Below are positions 1-7,261 of a DNA stretch of 21,850 nucleotides, in pieces (the stretch's first letter is position 1; each line of letters begins with the position of its first letter). The position numbers and the translations under genes were made by a program. This stretch comes from GCA-2730975 sp964576585. Lineage in GTDB: Bacteria > Verrucomicrobiota > Verrucomicrobiia > Opitutales > Seribacteraceae. The notes beneath the pieces were generated by a model. That model searched no databases and was not told the origin of the DNA. It saw only the letters and a list, made by a program, of their open reading frames with translations. The stretch spans positions 1 through 21,850 of the forward strand of contig CAZNWO010000049.1 in NCBI GenBank assembly GCA_964576585.1. Direction: 5' to 3'.

Positions 1-26
1 GGGTTCGACCCCCTCTCCGGGCACCA
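1..26 (+). tRNA. 3' end of a tRNA gene, probably tRNA-Leu (truncated by window edge)
   Basis: The first bases form the end of a tRNA: three G residues that end the 5' side of the T-stem, a T-loop TTCGACC (4-10), the 3' side of the T-stem CCCTC (11-15), the 3' acceptor strand TCCGGGC (16-22), discriminator A (23) and an encoded CCA (24-26). The implied 5' acceptor strand is GCCCGGA, which starts as E. coli tRNA-Leu(UAA) does, and A73 also suits leucine. The anticodon lies outside the window, so the isotype is inference. The CCA end is encoded, not added. Confidence 0.85.
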
Positions 27-52
27 TCTCAAAGCACGAGGGCACGAAAAGA

Positions 53-80
53 GACGCTAGGCCAAATAGTGCCTTGCGTC
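53..80 (+). other. Stem-loop downstream of the tRNA
   Basis: GACGC (53-57) pairs with GCGTC (76-80) and AGGC (59-62) pairs with GCCT (71-74), around a single T-T mismatch and an 8-base loop. It lies 26 bases after the tRNA CCA end, so it could be a tRNA trailer structure or terminator. No T-run follows on the plus strand, which argues against a standard intrinsic terminator for the tRNA. Confidence 0.4.
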
Positions 81-124
81 GGAAGCCCCTCTTGATGCAA
101 TTTGGAACAAATAGTCGACAAGGT

Positions 125-151
125 TTGACGAAGAGAAAGGAACCATATATT
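125..151 (+). promoter_or_regulatory. Possible sigma-70-like promoter for the propeller/symporter operon
   Basis: TTGACG (125-130) resembles a -35 box and TATATT (146-151) a -10 box, with a short 15-base spacer. The start codon at 223 would have a leader of about 65 bases. The 196-base gap from 27 to 222 is the longest non-coding stretch in the window and otherwise holds only the stem-loop at 53-80 and the ribosome binding site GAGGA at 205-209. Confidence 0.35.
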
Positions 152-222
152 CCGACAGGAAATCTTTATCGACTTACTCCAAACCAAAAGCGATACGCGA
201 ATTTGAGGAATTGCGAATTACA

Positions 223-2583
223 ATGAGAAAAAAGAATATACTCCTAGCCGAATCACGCGGGATGTACTGGGGGGTTGCGATCATGCTTCTTTTTGCCGCC
301 GGATGCATCACTCCCGGCAACAAGAAATCAAGTTCAGGCGCCAAGAGTTCGGCGTCGCCCAGCAAGGCCGCACCAGAAAAGGCAGTCCATTCGGATTGGC
401 TTTATTGGCGTGGACCAGAGGGCACAGGCGTTTCCACTCAGACCGGCTTGCCCGATGAAGTGGACGCAAACGACACTGTCTGGACGTATGCAATTCAGGG
501 TGGTGGCGTGCCTGTTGCGGCAGGGGGACGCATTTATCAATTTGGATATTACGGCGTAACCGACGATCTGCAGGAAGCGATTGTCTGCATGGAGGCTGCC
601 ACGGGCAAGGTAATCTGGGAACATCGTTACAGCGATTTTATTTCCGACATCGTTTATAACCGCTATGGGGTCGGAGCTGCTGCCGTGGACGGTGAAACGG
701 GCAATGTGTATTTCCAAACCAGCCCCGGACTGCTTTTAGGCTTCGACAAGGACGGCAAGAAGCTCTGGGAACGTTCGCTCATGGAGGAATTTGCCCGTCT
801 TACTTTCCCGAATGGGCGAACAGGCGGCCCCTGCGTGGACGGCGATCTCGTCATCATTCATGCCATTACCGCAAACTGGGGCAAAGGAGGACCTGCACGC
901 GACAGATTTTACGCATTCGACAAGCGTACAGGTGATCTAGTTTGGCATTCCACGCCCGGCATTACGCCCAAAGACAGCTCCTTTGCTCCTCTCACTTTTG
1001 AAAATCTGCCAAATGGTCGACGCGTATTCTACAGCGGTACGGGCTGTGGTAACGTGGTATGCATCGACGCCCGTACTGGACAACCTCTCTGGCGATTCCA
1101 AATGTCGTATGGCGGGGTAAATTCGGGAGTTGTCCTGCATGGTGACACGGTTGTAGCCGTGCATGGCAAGGAGAACGTGGACGCATCCGACATAGGCCGC
1201 ATGGTAGCCATAAAGAAACCTTCGAAACTTCCCGCACACGGCGAGGACATGCTTTTGCTCGGCAAGAAAGATGAGAAATGGCGCAACAACGAGCTGGAAG
1301 CCTTTACCAGCACTCCCGTCTATCGAGAAGGCCGAGTTTACTGCACAATCAAAACGGGTGAGCTACTGTGCGTGAACGCAGGAACGGGAAAGATCATTTG
1401 GAGTCTAAAGCTGGCCCCCGACCAAGTTCATGCGTCCCCGACATGGGCGGATGGAAAGCTATACGTTCCAATGTTCGACGGAAAGTTTTTCGTGGTTAAG
1501 GACAACGGCGATGCAGGTGAAATCTTGGATGAAACCCATCTTGACGGGGCTTGCCTAGCTGCTCCCTCCGCTGCGTATGGACGTGTATTCGTTCAAGCTA
1601 AGAACCGTCTCTATTGTTTCGGTTCCGATGCGAAAGCTCCTGACTTCGTACCCACAAAGTCAAAGCCCAGTTCTGCATCGGGTAAAGCCGTCGCCCTGCA
1701 GATCGTGCCCGCGGAATTTGCAGTTAAGTCGGGAACGTCCCAAAGTTTCAAGGTTTACTCACTTGACACGGCGGGCCGTCGTATCGCCGAGGTCAAGGAT
1801 GGGCTCAAATGGGAGAAATGGATTCCTCCCACGGCGAAGGTGAAGGTAAAGGTAGACGCAGAAATTTCGAATGACGGCGTTCTCACCGCCGCTGCAGACG
1901 CGAAGCTTTCCGCCGGAGCTCTTCGTGTGACTGACGGCAAGGTATTTGGTGTAGCTCGCGGTCGCATCCTCCAAGACTTGCCTTACAAGGAAGACTTCGA
2001 GAAAGACTTCTCCTTCGACTTCAATTCCACTGACGGCATACCCTTCTCTTTCCCTCCGCTTCCTTGGCTCGGTGCCCGCATGCGCTGGCAAGTGCAGGAC
2101 ATGGACGGAAACAAAGTTGCGGGCAACACCCTTGACCGAGTTCTCTTCCAGCGCGCCATGAATTTCCTCGGACACATGGAGATGAAGAATTACACGGTTG
2201 AAGCTGAAGTGATGACCGACGGCAACCGCCGCATCAAGTCAACCGTCGGACTTGTCAACCAACGCTACATCGTAGCACTAGTCGGCAACTGGCAGAAACT
2301 GGAGGTATTCTCCAATTACGATCGTTTCAAGGCCTCAGTCCCCTTTCCAGTCAAAACCAACGTTTGGTATCATCTGAAGACCCGCGTGGACGTGAATGCG
2401 GATGGTTCAGGCGTCGTCCGAGCCAAAGCGTGGGAAAAGGGAAAGGACGAACCAGAGGCTTGGACTATCGAAGCTCCTCATGCCAATGTCCACAAACATG
2501 GCTCGCCCGGCGTATATGCTCTTTCACCGCAAAGCCTCAAGAAGGTTTACATCGACAATATTTCAATCACCTCCAACGAGTAA
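223..2583 (+). CDS. PQQ-like beta-propeller lipoprotein with C-terminal concanavalin-like domain
   Basis: A predicted exported lipoprotein of 786 residues. The N-terminus has basic residues, a hydrophobic core and a lipobox ending AAG-C with the lipidated Cys at about residue 28. A low-complexity Ser/Lys/Ala linker follows, then a beta-propeller opening with WLYWRGPEGTG and carrying repeated TGxxxW blade ends (AATGKVIW, KRTGDLVW, ARTGQPLW, AGTGKIIW) to about residue 490. A beta-rich stretch of about 110 residues comes next, then a probable LamG/concanavalin-like domain to the C-terminus. The ATG at 223 is preferred over the in-frame TTG at 211 because GAGGA (205-209) would be too close to the TTG. 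The spacing to 223 is long (13 bases). A later ATG at 262 would remove the charged n-region. No adjacent Cys pair typical of PQQ alcohol dehydrogenases is seen, so cofactor binding is doubtful. Its role is unknown. It may bind a polymer or act as a scaffold. Confidence 0.85.
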   Translation: MRKKNILLAESRGMYWGVAIMLLFAAGCITPGNKKSSSGAKSSASPSKAAPEKAVHSDWLYWRGPEGTGVSTQTGLPDEVDANDTVWTYAIQGGGVPVAAGGRIYQFGYYGVTDDLQEAIVCMEAATGKVIWEHRYSDFISDIVYNRYGVGAAAVDGETGNVYFQTSPGLLLGFDKDGKKLWERSLMEEFARLTFPNGRTGGPCVDGDLVIIHAITANWGKGGPARDRFYAFDKRTGDLVWHSTPGITPKDSSFAPLTFENLPNGRRVFYSGTGCGNVVCIDARTGQPLWRFQMSYGGVNSGVVLHGDTVVAVHGKENVDASDIGRMVAIKKPSKLPAHGEDMLLLGKKDEKWRNNELEAFTSTPVYREGRVYCTIKTGELLCVNAGTGKIIWSLKLAPDQVHASPTWADGKLYVPMFDGKFFVVKDNGDAGEILDETHLDGACLAAPSAAYGRVFVQAKNRLYCFGSDAKAPDFVPTKSKPSSASGKAVALQIVPAEFAVKSGTSQSFKVYSLDTAGRRIAEVKDGLKWEKWIPPTAKVKVKVDAEISNDGVLTAAADAKLSAGALRVTDGKVFGVARGRILQDLPYKEDFEKDFSFDFNSTDGIPFSFPPLPWLGARMRWQVQDMDGNKVAGNTLDRVLFQRAMNFLGHMEMKNYTVEAEVMTDGNRRIKSTVGLVNQRYIVALVGNWQKLEVFSNYDRFKASVPFPVKTNVWYHLKTRVDVNADGSGVVRAKAWEKGKDEPEAWTIEAPHANVHKHGSPGVYALSPQSLKKVYIDNISITSNE

Positions 2584-2587
2584 GGAG
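2582..2587 (+). promoter_or_regulatory. Ribosome binding site AAGGAG for the second propeller gene
   Basis: AAGGAG overlaps the TAA stop of the upstream lipoprotein gene and lies 9 bases before the ATG at 2597. It is one of the few strong Shine-Dalgarno sites in the window and indicates cotranscription of the two propeller genes. Confidence 0.75.
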
Positions 2588-2596
2588 AATTAAAAC

Positions 2597-4123
2597 ATGA
2601 AACTCGAAAACAAACGTCTTTTCATCTCGGCTCTGGCCGCCACCTATCTACTTGCGGTTTCCGCTCAAGCTGCCGATTGGCCCGTCTGGGGCGGTGACGG
2701 TTCGCGAAACATGGTGTCCTTCGAAAAGGATATCGTACTCGAATTCGATCCCGGCCGCATGAATGAGGATGAAGTCGTCGACATGAAGACGACCAAGAAC
2801 GTCAAGTGGGTCGCCAAGCTCGGCTCACAGGCATACGGAAACGTAACAGTGGCTGACGGTCGCGTCTACGTCGGCACCAACAACGAGTCTCCTCGTGATG
2901 CAGACAAGAAAGGTGACCGCGGTATCGTAATGTGCTTAAATGAGAAGACGGGCAAACTTGAGTGGCAACTCGTAATTCCGAAACTCGGAGCAGGCAAGGT
3001 GAGCGACTGGGAGTACATCGGCGTCTGCTCGTCGCCCGCCATCGAGGGTAACCGGGCCTATGTTGTAACCAATAAATGTGAGGTCGTTTGCTTGGATGTG
3101 GAAGGCTTCAAGAACGGCAACGACGGCCCATTTAAGGATGAAGCCGCATACGTAAGGCCCAAGGGAGGCAAGGATCCGCTAAACGAAAAACTCGATGCCG
3201 ACATTATCTGGAAGTACGATATGCGAGACGAACTAGGCGTCTTCCCACACAACGTCACCAGTTCGTCGGCCATAATCATTGGCGACATGGTGATCGCCGC
3301 AACTTCCAACGGCGTGGACTGGTCCCACACCAACATCCCCGCCCCACTCTCGCCCTGTTGGATTGCCCTCAACAAGAACACGGGCGAACTCATTGGCGAA
3401 GACGGTTCCGGAGCCGGTCAAAATGCGCTGCACGCTGCTTGGTCTTCGCTCACTTACGGCAAAGCAGGGGATAAGGACGTCCTCATCTGGGGCGGCACTG
3501 ACGGTTTCTGCTACGGATATGCTTCCAAGCCTGAGAAGGATGAGGAAGGCTTCGATGTTTTCAATCCAATCTGGAAGGTGGACTGCAACGAGCCGCATTA
3601 CTGGAAGGACAAGAAAGGAAAGAAGATTCCCTACGCCACTCCTCCCGGCCCATCCGAACTCATCGGCACGCCAGTCCTTTACAAGGGAAAAACCTATGTC
3701 GCCATCGGTCAGGACCCCGAACACGGTGACGGTGTGGGGCGCCTTTCGTGCATCGATGCCGCAACAGGCAAGGTGGTCTGGAAGTACACGGACGTAGGTC
3801 GCACAATTTCCACCGTTTCCGTGGCTGACGACCTTGTGTACGTCGCTGAGTATGCAGGCCTCATCCACTGCCTCGACGCCAACACGGGCAAACTTTATTG
3901 GAAACACGATTCCTTTAGCCGCATCTGGGGGTCTACCCTTGTTGTAGGCGGCAAAGTACTGCTTGGCAATGAGGACGGCGACCTCCTAATCCTCGATCAC
4001 GGCAAGGGCAAGCCGACCGTCAAGACCATGGACATGGGAGCTCCGGTATACAGTTCTCCGGTCGTTGCCAACGGCACACTTTACGTCGCCACCCAGACAC
4101 ACCTATACGCCATCGGCAAGTGA
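2597..4123 (+). CDS. Secreted PQQ-like beta-propeller repeat protein
   Basis: A 508-residue exported protein. The first 25 residues look like a Sec signal peptide with a hydrophobic core and an AQA cleavage site before ADWPVWGG. The mature part is a quinoprotein-like beta-propeller: blades end in KTGKLEW, NTGELIG, ATGKVVW and NTGKLYW, with the VYVGT/VYVAE strand motifs between them. It lies 13 bases after the lipoprotein gene and has a good ribosome binding site, so the two are probably one operon. The two propellers are distinct in length and in the N-terminal signature, so this is not a simple recent duplication. PQQ binding is not supported, because no vicinal disulfide or clear metal-binding set is visible. 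A structural or sensing role in the periplasm is possible, and the function is unknown. Confidence 0.87.
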   Translation: MKLENKRLFISALAATYLLAVSAQAADWPVWGGDGSRNMVSFEKDIVLEFDPGRMNEDEVVDMKTTKNVKWVAKLGSQAYGNVTVADGRVYVGTNNESPRDADKKGDRGIVMCLNEKTGKLEWQLVIPKLGAGKVSDWEYIGVCSSPAIEGNRAYVVTNKCEVVCLDVEGFKNGNDGPFKDEAAYVRPKGGKDPLNEKLDADIIWKYDMRDELGVFPHNVTSSSAIIIGDMVIAATSNGVDWSHTNIPAPLSPCWIALNKNTGELIGEDGSGAGQNALHAAWSSLTYGKAGDKDVLIWGGTDGFCYGYASKPEKDEEGFDVFNPIWKVDCNEPHYWKDKKGKKIPYATPPGPSELIGTPVLYKGKTYVAIGQDPEHGDGVGRLSCIDAATGKVVWKYTDVGRTISTVSVADDLVYVAEYAGLIHCLDANTGKLYWKHDSFSRIWGSTLVVGGKVLLGNEDGDLLILDHGKGKPTVKTMDMGAPVYSSPVVANGTLYVATQTHLYAIGK

Positions 4124-4148
4124 AGTTTAGGCCCTTCGGACAAACAAG

Positions 4149-4421
4149 GTGAGCGCATCCGAAACCTCCTCCGGAAAAACCCTGGTATTGGGGTTGTTTA
4201 TTCTTCTGTTCATCGCCCATCAGGATTTCTGGTTGTGGGCGGACGACACCTTGGTAATGGGCTTCCTGCCCATCGGTCTGGCATACCACGCTTTATTTTC
4301 CGTAATCTGTTCCTGTCTTTGGGCTCTGGCTTGTTTTAGAACTTGGCCAGAAGAGCTTGAGCGTTGGGCCAACGAAGAAGCACCGACAACAAGTTCACAA
4401 GCAGAGGAAGAAGATTCATGA
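4149..4421 (+). CDS. DUF3311-like small membrane protein, partner of the symporter
   Basis: A 90-residue protein with two hydrophobic segments (about residues 10-28 and 36-62) and an acidic C-terminal tail. The pattern of a second helix starting with a GFLP-type motif and ending in a Trp-Pro resembles DUF3311 proteins, which are known to sit directly upstream of sodium:solute symporters. The only reasonable start is GTG at 4149, without a clear Shine-Dalgarno. The stop overlaps the symporter ATG (ATGA at 4418-4421), which points to translational coupling and to a shared complex or an assembly role. The family assignment rests on topology and position rather than on a strict motif. Confidence 0.75.
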   Translation: MSASETSSGKTLVLGLFILLFIAHQDFWLWADDTLVMGFLPIGLAYHALFSVICSCLWALACFRTWPEELERWANEEAPTTSSQAEEEDS

Positions 4422-6049
4422 GCGATGCTTTTTTTGTCGCTGCGACCGGAGAAGCGGCCTCCCGAACTCCGCTCTATGTCCTCCTAGTTTATATGGGGCT
4501 CCTGTTGGGGCTCGGCGTGATGAGCAGTCGCCTATTTCGGGGCACTAGCAAAGACTACTTCGTCGCCAGCCAATCTATCGGACCCTTCATGCTTTTGATG
4601 AGTGTGTTCGGCACCACCATGACGGGTTTTGCCTTGGTCGGCTCCTCTGGGAAAGCGTTCTCCCAAGGCATCGGCACCTATGGACTAATGGCCTCTTGGA
4701 GCGGCTTGATTCACTCTGCCGTTTTCTTCGTCATCGGCATCAAGTTGTGGTCCTTCGGGAAGAAGTACGGCTATGTCACTCAAATCCAGTTTTTCAGGGA
4801 TCGCTTTGATTCCAAGCAGTTGGGCTACATCCTTTTTCCCATTCTCGTGCTACTTATAATTCCGTACCTTTTGGTCGGCTTGATTTCGGTCATGAAGGTT
4901 GTGCAGCCCATCACTTCAGGTATGTTCCCCGAAGCTTTTTCGTTGCCGGACAAGACACTTCCCAACGGCAAGATCATCCCGCATCCGCTTGCCGGTGGCG
5001 TGCCGGGATGGTTGAGCGGTTTGGTGGTATCCTGCGTGGTACTTTTTTACATTTTCTTCGGTGGTGTTCGCAGCGCAGCATGGGCAAACACTTTTCAGAC
5101 CGTAGTTTTCATGATTACGGGCGTCATCGCCTTCTACATGATTGCAGACAAGCTGGGTGGCGTGGCCAAGGCGGCAGAAATCGTAAAGGACAACGCTCCC
5201 GCAAAACTTGTACGGGAAGGCTCCATCGGAGACTGGCACTTTTTCTCCTACCTCTTGATCCCGCTCAGCGTGGGAATGTTCCCCCACCTCTTTCAACACT
5301 GGCTAACTGCCAAGAACGCCAAGAGTTTTAGGCTCACGGTAATTGCCCACCCAATCTGCATTGCAATCGTCTGGGTGCCGTGCATCCTCATTGGCATTTG
5401 GGCGGCTGGACTTTATGCCGCCGGTGACTTGCGCATCCCTCCCCTACCGGGCGGAGGTGGGCCAAACGCAAATGCTGCCTTAGCCACAATGGTAAGGACC
5501 TTGGTCGAAAACCCGTTTCTTTCCGGCTTGCTCATGGCAGGAATTCTCGCCGCAATCATGTCGTCCCTGGACTCCCAATTCGTCTGTCTCGGAACTATGT
5601 TTACAAATGACGTAGTAGTCGCTGCGGGCGGCCAGGACAAGTACAGCGACAAGCAGCTCATCTTCTTCTCTCGCGCCTTCATCGTGGCAATCGTGGCAGT
5701 TTCCTACGTCATGGCTCTGTATCTTCAAGGTTCCAGCGTTTTTTCACTTGGCGTCTGGTGCTTCTCAGGTTTCGCCGCCCTCTTTCCGCTGGTGTTCGCC
5801 GCTGTGTACTGGAAACGAGCCAGTTTCGGTGGAGCAGTCGGTTGCATCGTCGCGACCGTCGTCACATGGTTTTATTTCTTCTACCAAGACATTTTTCTCG
5901 ATGCGGGAAAAGGCCACGGCGAATACTTGGTGGCTGACGTAATGCCAGTGACATTCGTATTCCTCGCATCCGCCGCCGGAATGGTCTTGGGCTCCATGTT
6001 TTCCAAGCCTCCATCCAATGAAACCTTGGACAAGTTTTTTCCAAGCTAG
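4418..6049 (+). CDS. Sodium:solute symporter (SSS family)
   Basis: A 543-residue polytopic inner-membrane protein of the LeuT-fold SSS family. The start chosen is ATG at 4418, which overlaps the upstream stop and has AGAGG at 4403-4407. A longer frame from TTG at 4364 would duplicate the coding of the upstream gene. An early helix is followed by KDYFVASQSIGP, the usual SSS N-terminal motif. About 13 hydrophobic segments follow, and the helix 8 motif AAIMSSLDSQ carries the two consecutive serines that form the Na2 sodium site in relatives such as PutP and vSGLT. The length is normal for the family. The substrate cannot be read from sequence. The position upstream of the aromatic cluster makes an organic acid or an aromatic acid a reasonable guess, but it may equally serve the propeller genes. 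Confidence 0.93.
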   Translation: MSDAFFVAATGEAASRTPLYVLLVYMGLLLGLGVMSSRLFRGTSKDYFVASQSIGPFMLLMSVFGTTMTGFALVGSSGKAFSQGIGTYGLMASWSGLIHSAVFFVIGIKLWSFGKKYGYVTQIQFFRDRFDSKQLGYILFPILVLLIIPYLLVGLISVMKVVQPITSGMFPEAFSLPDKTLPNGKIIPHPLAGGVPGWLSGLVVSCVVLFYIFFGGVRSAAWANTFQTVVFMITGVIAFYMIADKLGGVAKAAEIVKDNAPAKLVREGSIGDWHFFSYLLIPLSVGMFPHLFQHWLTAKNAKSFRLTVIAHPICIAIVWVPCILIGIWAAGLYAAGDLRIPPLPGGGGPNANAALATMVRTLVENPFLSGLLMAGILAAIMSSLDSQFVCLGTMFTNDVVVAAGGQDKYSDKQLIFFSRAFIVAIVAVSYVMALYLQGSSVFSLGVWCFSGFAALFPLVFAAVYWKRASFGGAVGCIVATVVTWFYFFYQDIFLDAGKGHGEYLVADVMPVTFVFLASAAGMVLGSMFSKPPSNETLDKFFPS

Positions 6050-6066
6050 TTTTCTTACCCAAATTA

Positions 6067-6085
6067 ATTCTCGCGATTTGAGAAT
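6067..6085 (+). repeat. Inverted repeat ATTCTC/GAGAAT upstream of the aromatic cluster
   Basis: ATTCTC (6067-6072) and GAGAAT (6080-6085) are perfect 6-base arms around a 7-base spacer. The right arm overlaps the proposed -35 element TTGAGA (6078-6083). That is an arrangement expected of an operator, but a weak terminator for the symporter or chance are also possible. Confidence 0.4.
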
Positions 6086-6107
6086 AGTCTAAAGGTTACT
6101 TTATAAC
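6078..6107 (+). promoter_or_regulatory. Possible promoter of the aromatic cluster, giving a leaderless transcript
   Basis: TTGAGA (6078-6083) and TATAAC (6102-6107) are separated by 18 bases. Transcription would start about 6-7 bases later, at or next to the ATG at 6113. That start codon has no Shine-Dalgarno in the usual window, which agrees with a leaderless mRNA. Only the sequence resemblance is seen. Confidence 0.45.
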
Positions 6108-6112
6108 TTCCC

Positions 6113-7201
6113 ATGAACTTAGATGAAAAAGTATCTGCTGCAGCTGATGCATTGGACGCTCACGCTGTAGAAATCGTAAAGTATCACTTCTCGCCTGAGA
6201 CTGGTTGCAAGTTCTGGTTGGATTGGGCTGAAAAACAAGATTGGAATCCCGCTGAGGAGATTTCCTCGTTCGCCGATATTGTTGAGAAGTTCCCGAACTT
6301 TCAGGACGAATGGTTGCGGGACCTACAACCCCAGGTCTGGGTGCCGAAGGAAAAAGACGGACAGCCCTTCAATATTTTCGAAACAGGCGGCACCACCGGC
6401 ATGCCCAAGCAGCGCATCGGCTGGAATGACTATAAGGTGGATTACAGTGAGTTTTCCGAAACCCTAAACGACGACCATTTCCCGAAGAACCACTTCTGGA
6501 TAATGGTAGGTCCTACGGGGCCGCGTCGTCTTCGCCTAGCCATCGAGCACTTGGCGAACGTTCGCGGATGCTCCTGCTACTTCGTGGACTTAGACCCCCG
6601 CTGGGTAAAGCGCCTAATCAAGCAAGGACAAGGCGATCAAGCCAAAGCCTACATGGAGCACGTCGTCGACCAAGCCACCACGATCATGAAACATCGCGAG
6701 GTGAGCGCCGTCTTCACGACACCCAAGTTGCTCGAGGCCATAGCCGAACGATTCGAAGAGGAGGGTTCCTCTCTTTTCGATGCTGGAGTTCGAGGTGTCT
6801 TCTGTGGCGGTACGACTATGGACCCCCAGTACGTTCGTTTTCTGACGGAGGAATTGCTTGAGAACAAGATCGGTTTCGTCCCGGTTTACGGCAACACCCT
6901 AATGGGGCTGGCAAAGCCTAAGCCACTTGGCCCTGAAGACAAATTTTCCATAACCTACCATGCCCCACAGCCTCGAGCAGTGCTTAGGGTGGTAAATCCC
7001 GACACAAACCAACCAGTGGAATACGAGGAATGGGGACGGGTTGAGCTCACTACTCTGACCAAGGAATTTTTCATGCCGCGTTTCCTCGAAAGGGATGAAG
7101 CAATGCGACGTCCGCCGACGGAACTTTATCCTTGGGACGGTGTCGCCGAGGTTCGTCCATTTGGCGCGATGCAGAAGAAAATTGTAGAGGGCGTTTATTA
7201 A
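6113..7201 (+). CDS. EhpF-like ANL adenylating enzyme lacking the C-terminal domain
   Basis: A 362-residue cytoplasmic protein of the ANL (acyl-CoA synthetase) superfamily. The phosphate-binding motif ETGGTTGMPKQ is at residues 90-100 and a PVYGNT segment lies where the aromatic A5 motif is expected. The protein stops where the usual C-terminal lid domain with the catalytic lysine should begin, since ANL enzymes usually reach 430-600 residues. In length (about 41 kDa) and in that missing lid it matches EhpF of Pantoea griseoluteic acid biosynthesis, which is proposed to adenylate an aryl carboxylate for reduction without forming a CoA ester. The next gene is an aldehyde-dehydrogenase-like reductase, as EhpG follows EhpF in function. 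The likely role is activating an aromatic acid, possibly a hydroxybenzoate. The substrate is inference. Confidence 0.82.
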   Translation: MNLDEKVSAAADALDAHAVEIVKYHFSPETGCKFWLDWAEKQDWNPAEEISSFADIVEKFPNFQDEWLRDLQPQVWVPKEKDGQPFNIFETGGTTGMPKQRIGWNDYKVDYSEFSETLNDDHFPKNHFWIMVGPTGPRRLRLAIEHLANVRGCSCYFVDLDPRWVKRLIKQGQGDQAKAYMEHVVDQATTIMKHREVSAVFTTPKLLEAIAERFEEEGSSLFDAGVRGVFCGGTTMDPQYVRFLTEELLENKIGFVPVYGNTLMGLAKPKPLGPEDKFSITYHAPQPRAVLRVVNPDTNQPVEYEEWGRVELTTLTKEFFMPRFLERDEAMRRPPTELYPWDGVAEVRPFGAMQKKIVEGVY

Positions 7202-7261
7202 CAATCCCCACCCTTCCGGGCTTGGCCCCACAAACCGAAAACCTTCACGAATCACCACGCT

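Noticed and set aside
3233..3907. Open frame of 224 codons on the minus strand inside the second propeller gene
   Set aside because: It lies opposite a well-supported gene, shows no family motifs and has no ribosome binding site. It is an antisense shadow.
223..4123. Propellers as PQQ-dependent alcohol dehydrogenases
   Set aside because: The TGxxxW blades occur in many non-enzymatic propellers. No vicinal Cys pair, no clear calcium-ligand set and no pqq genes are present.
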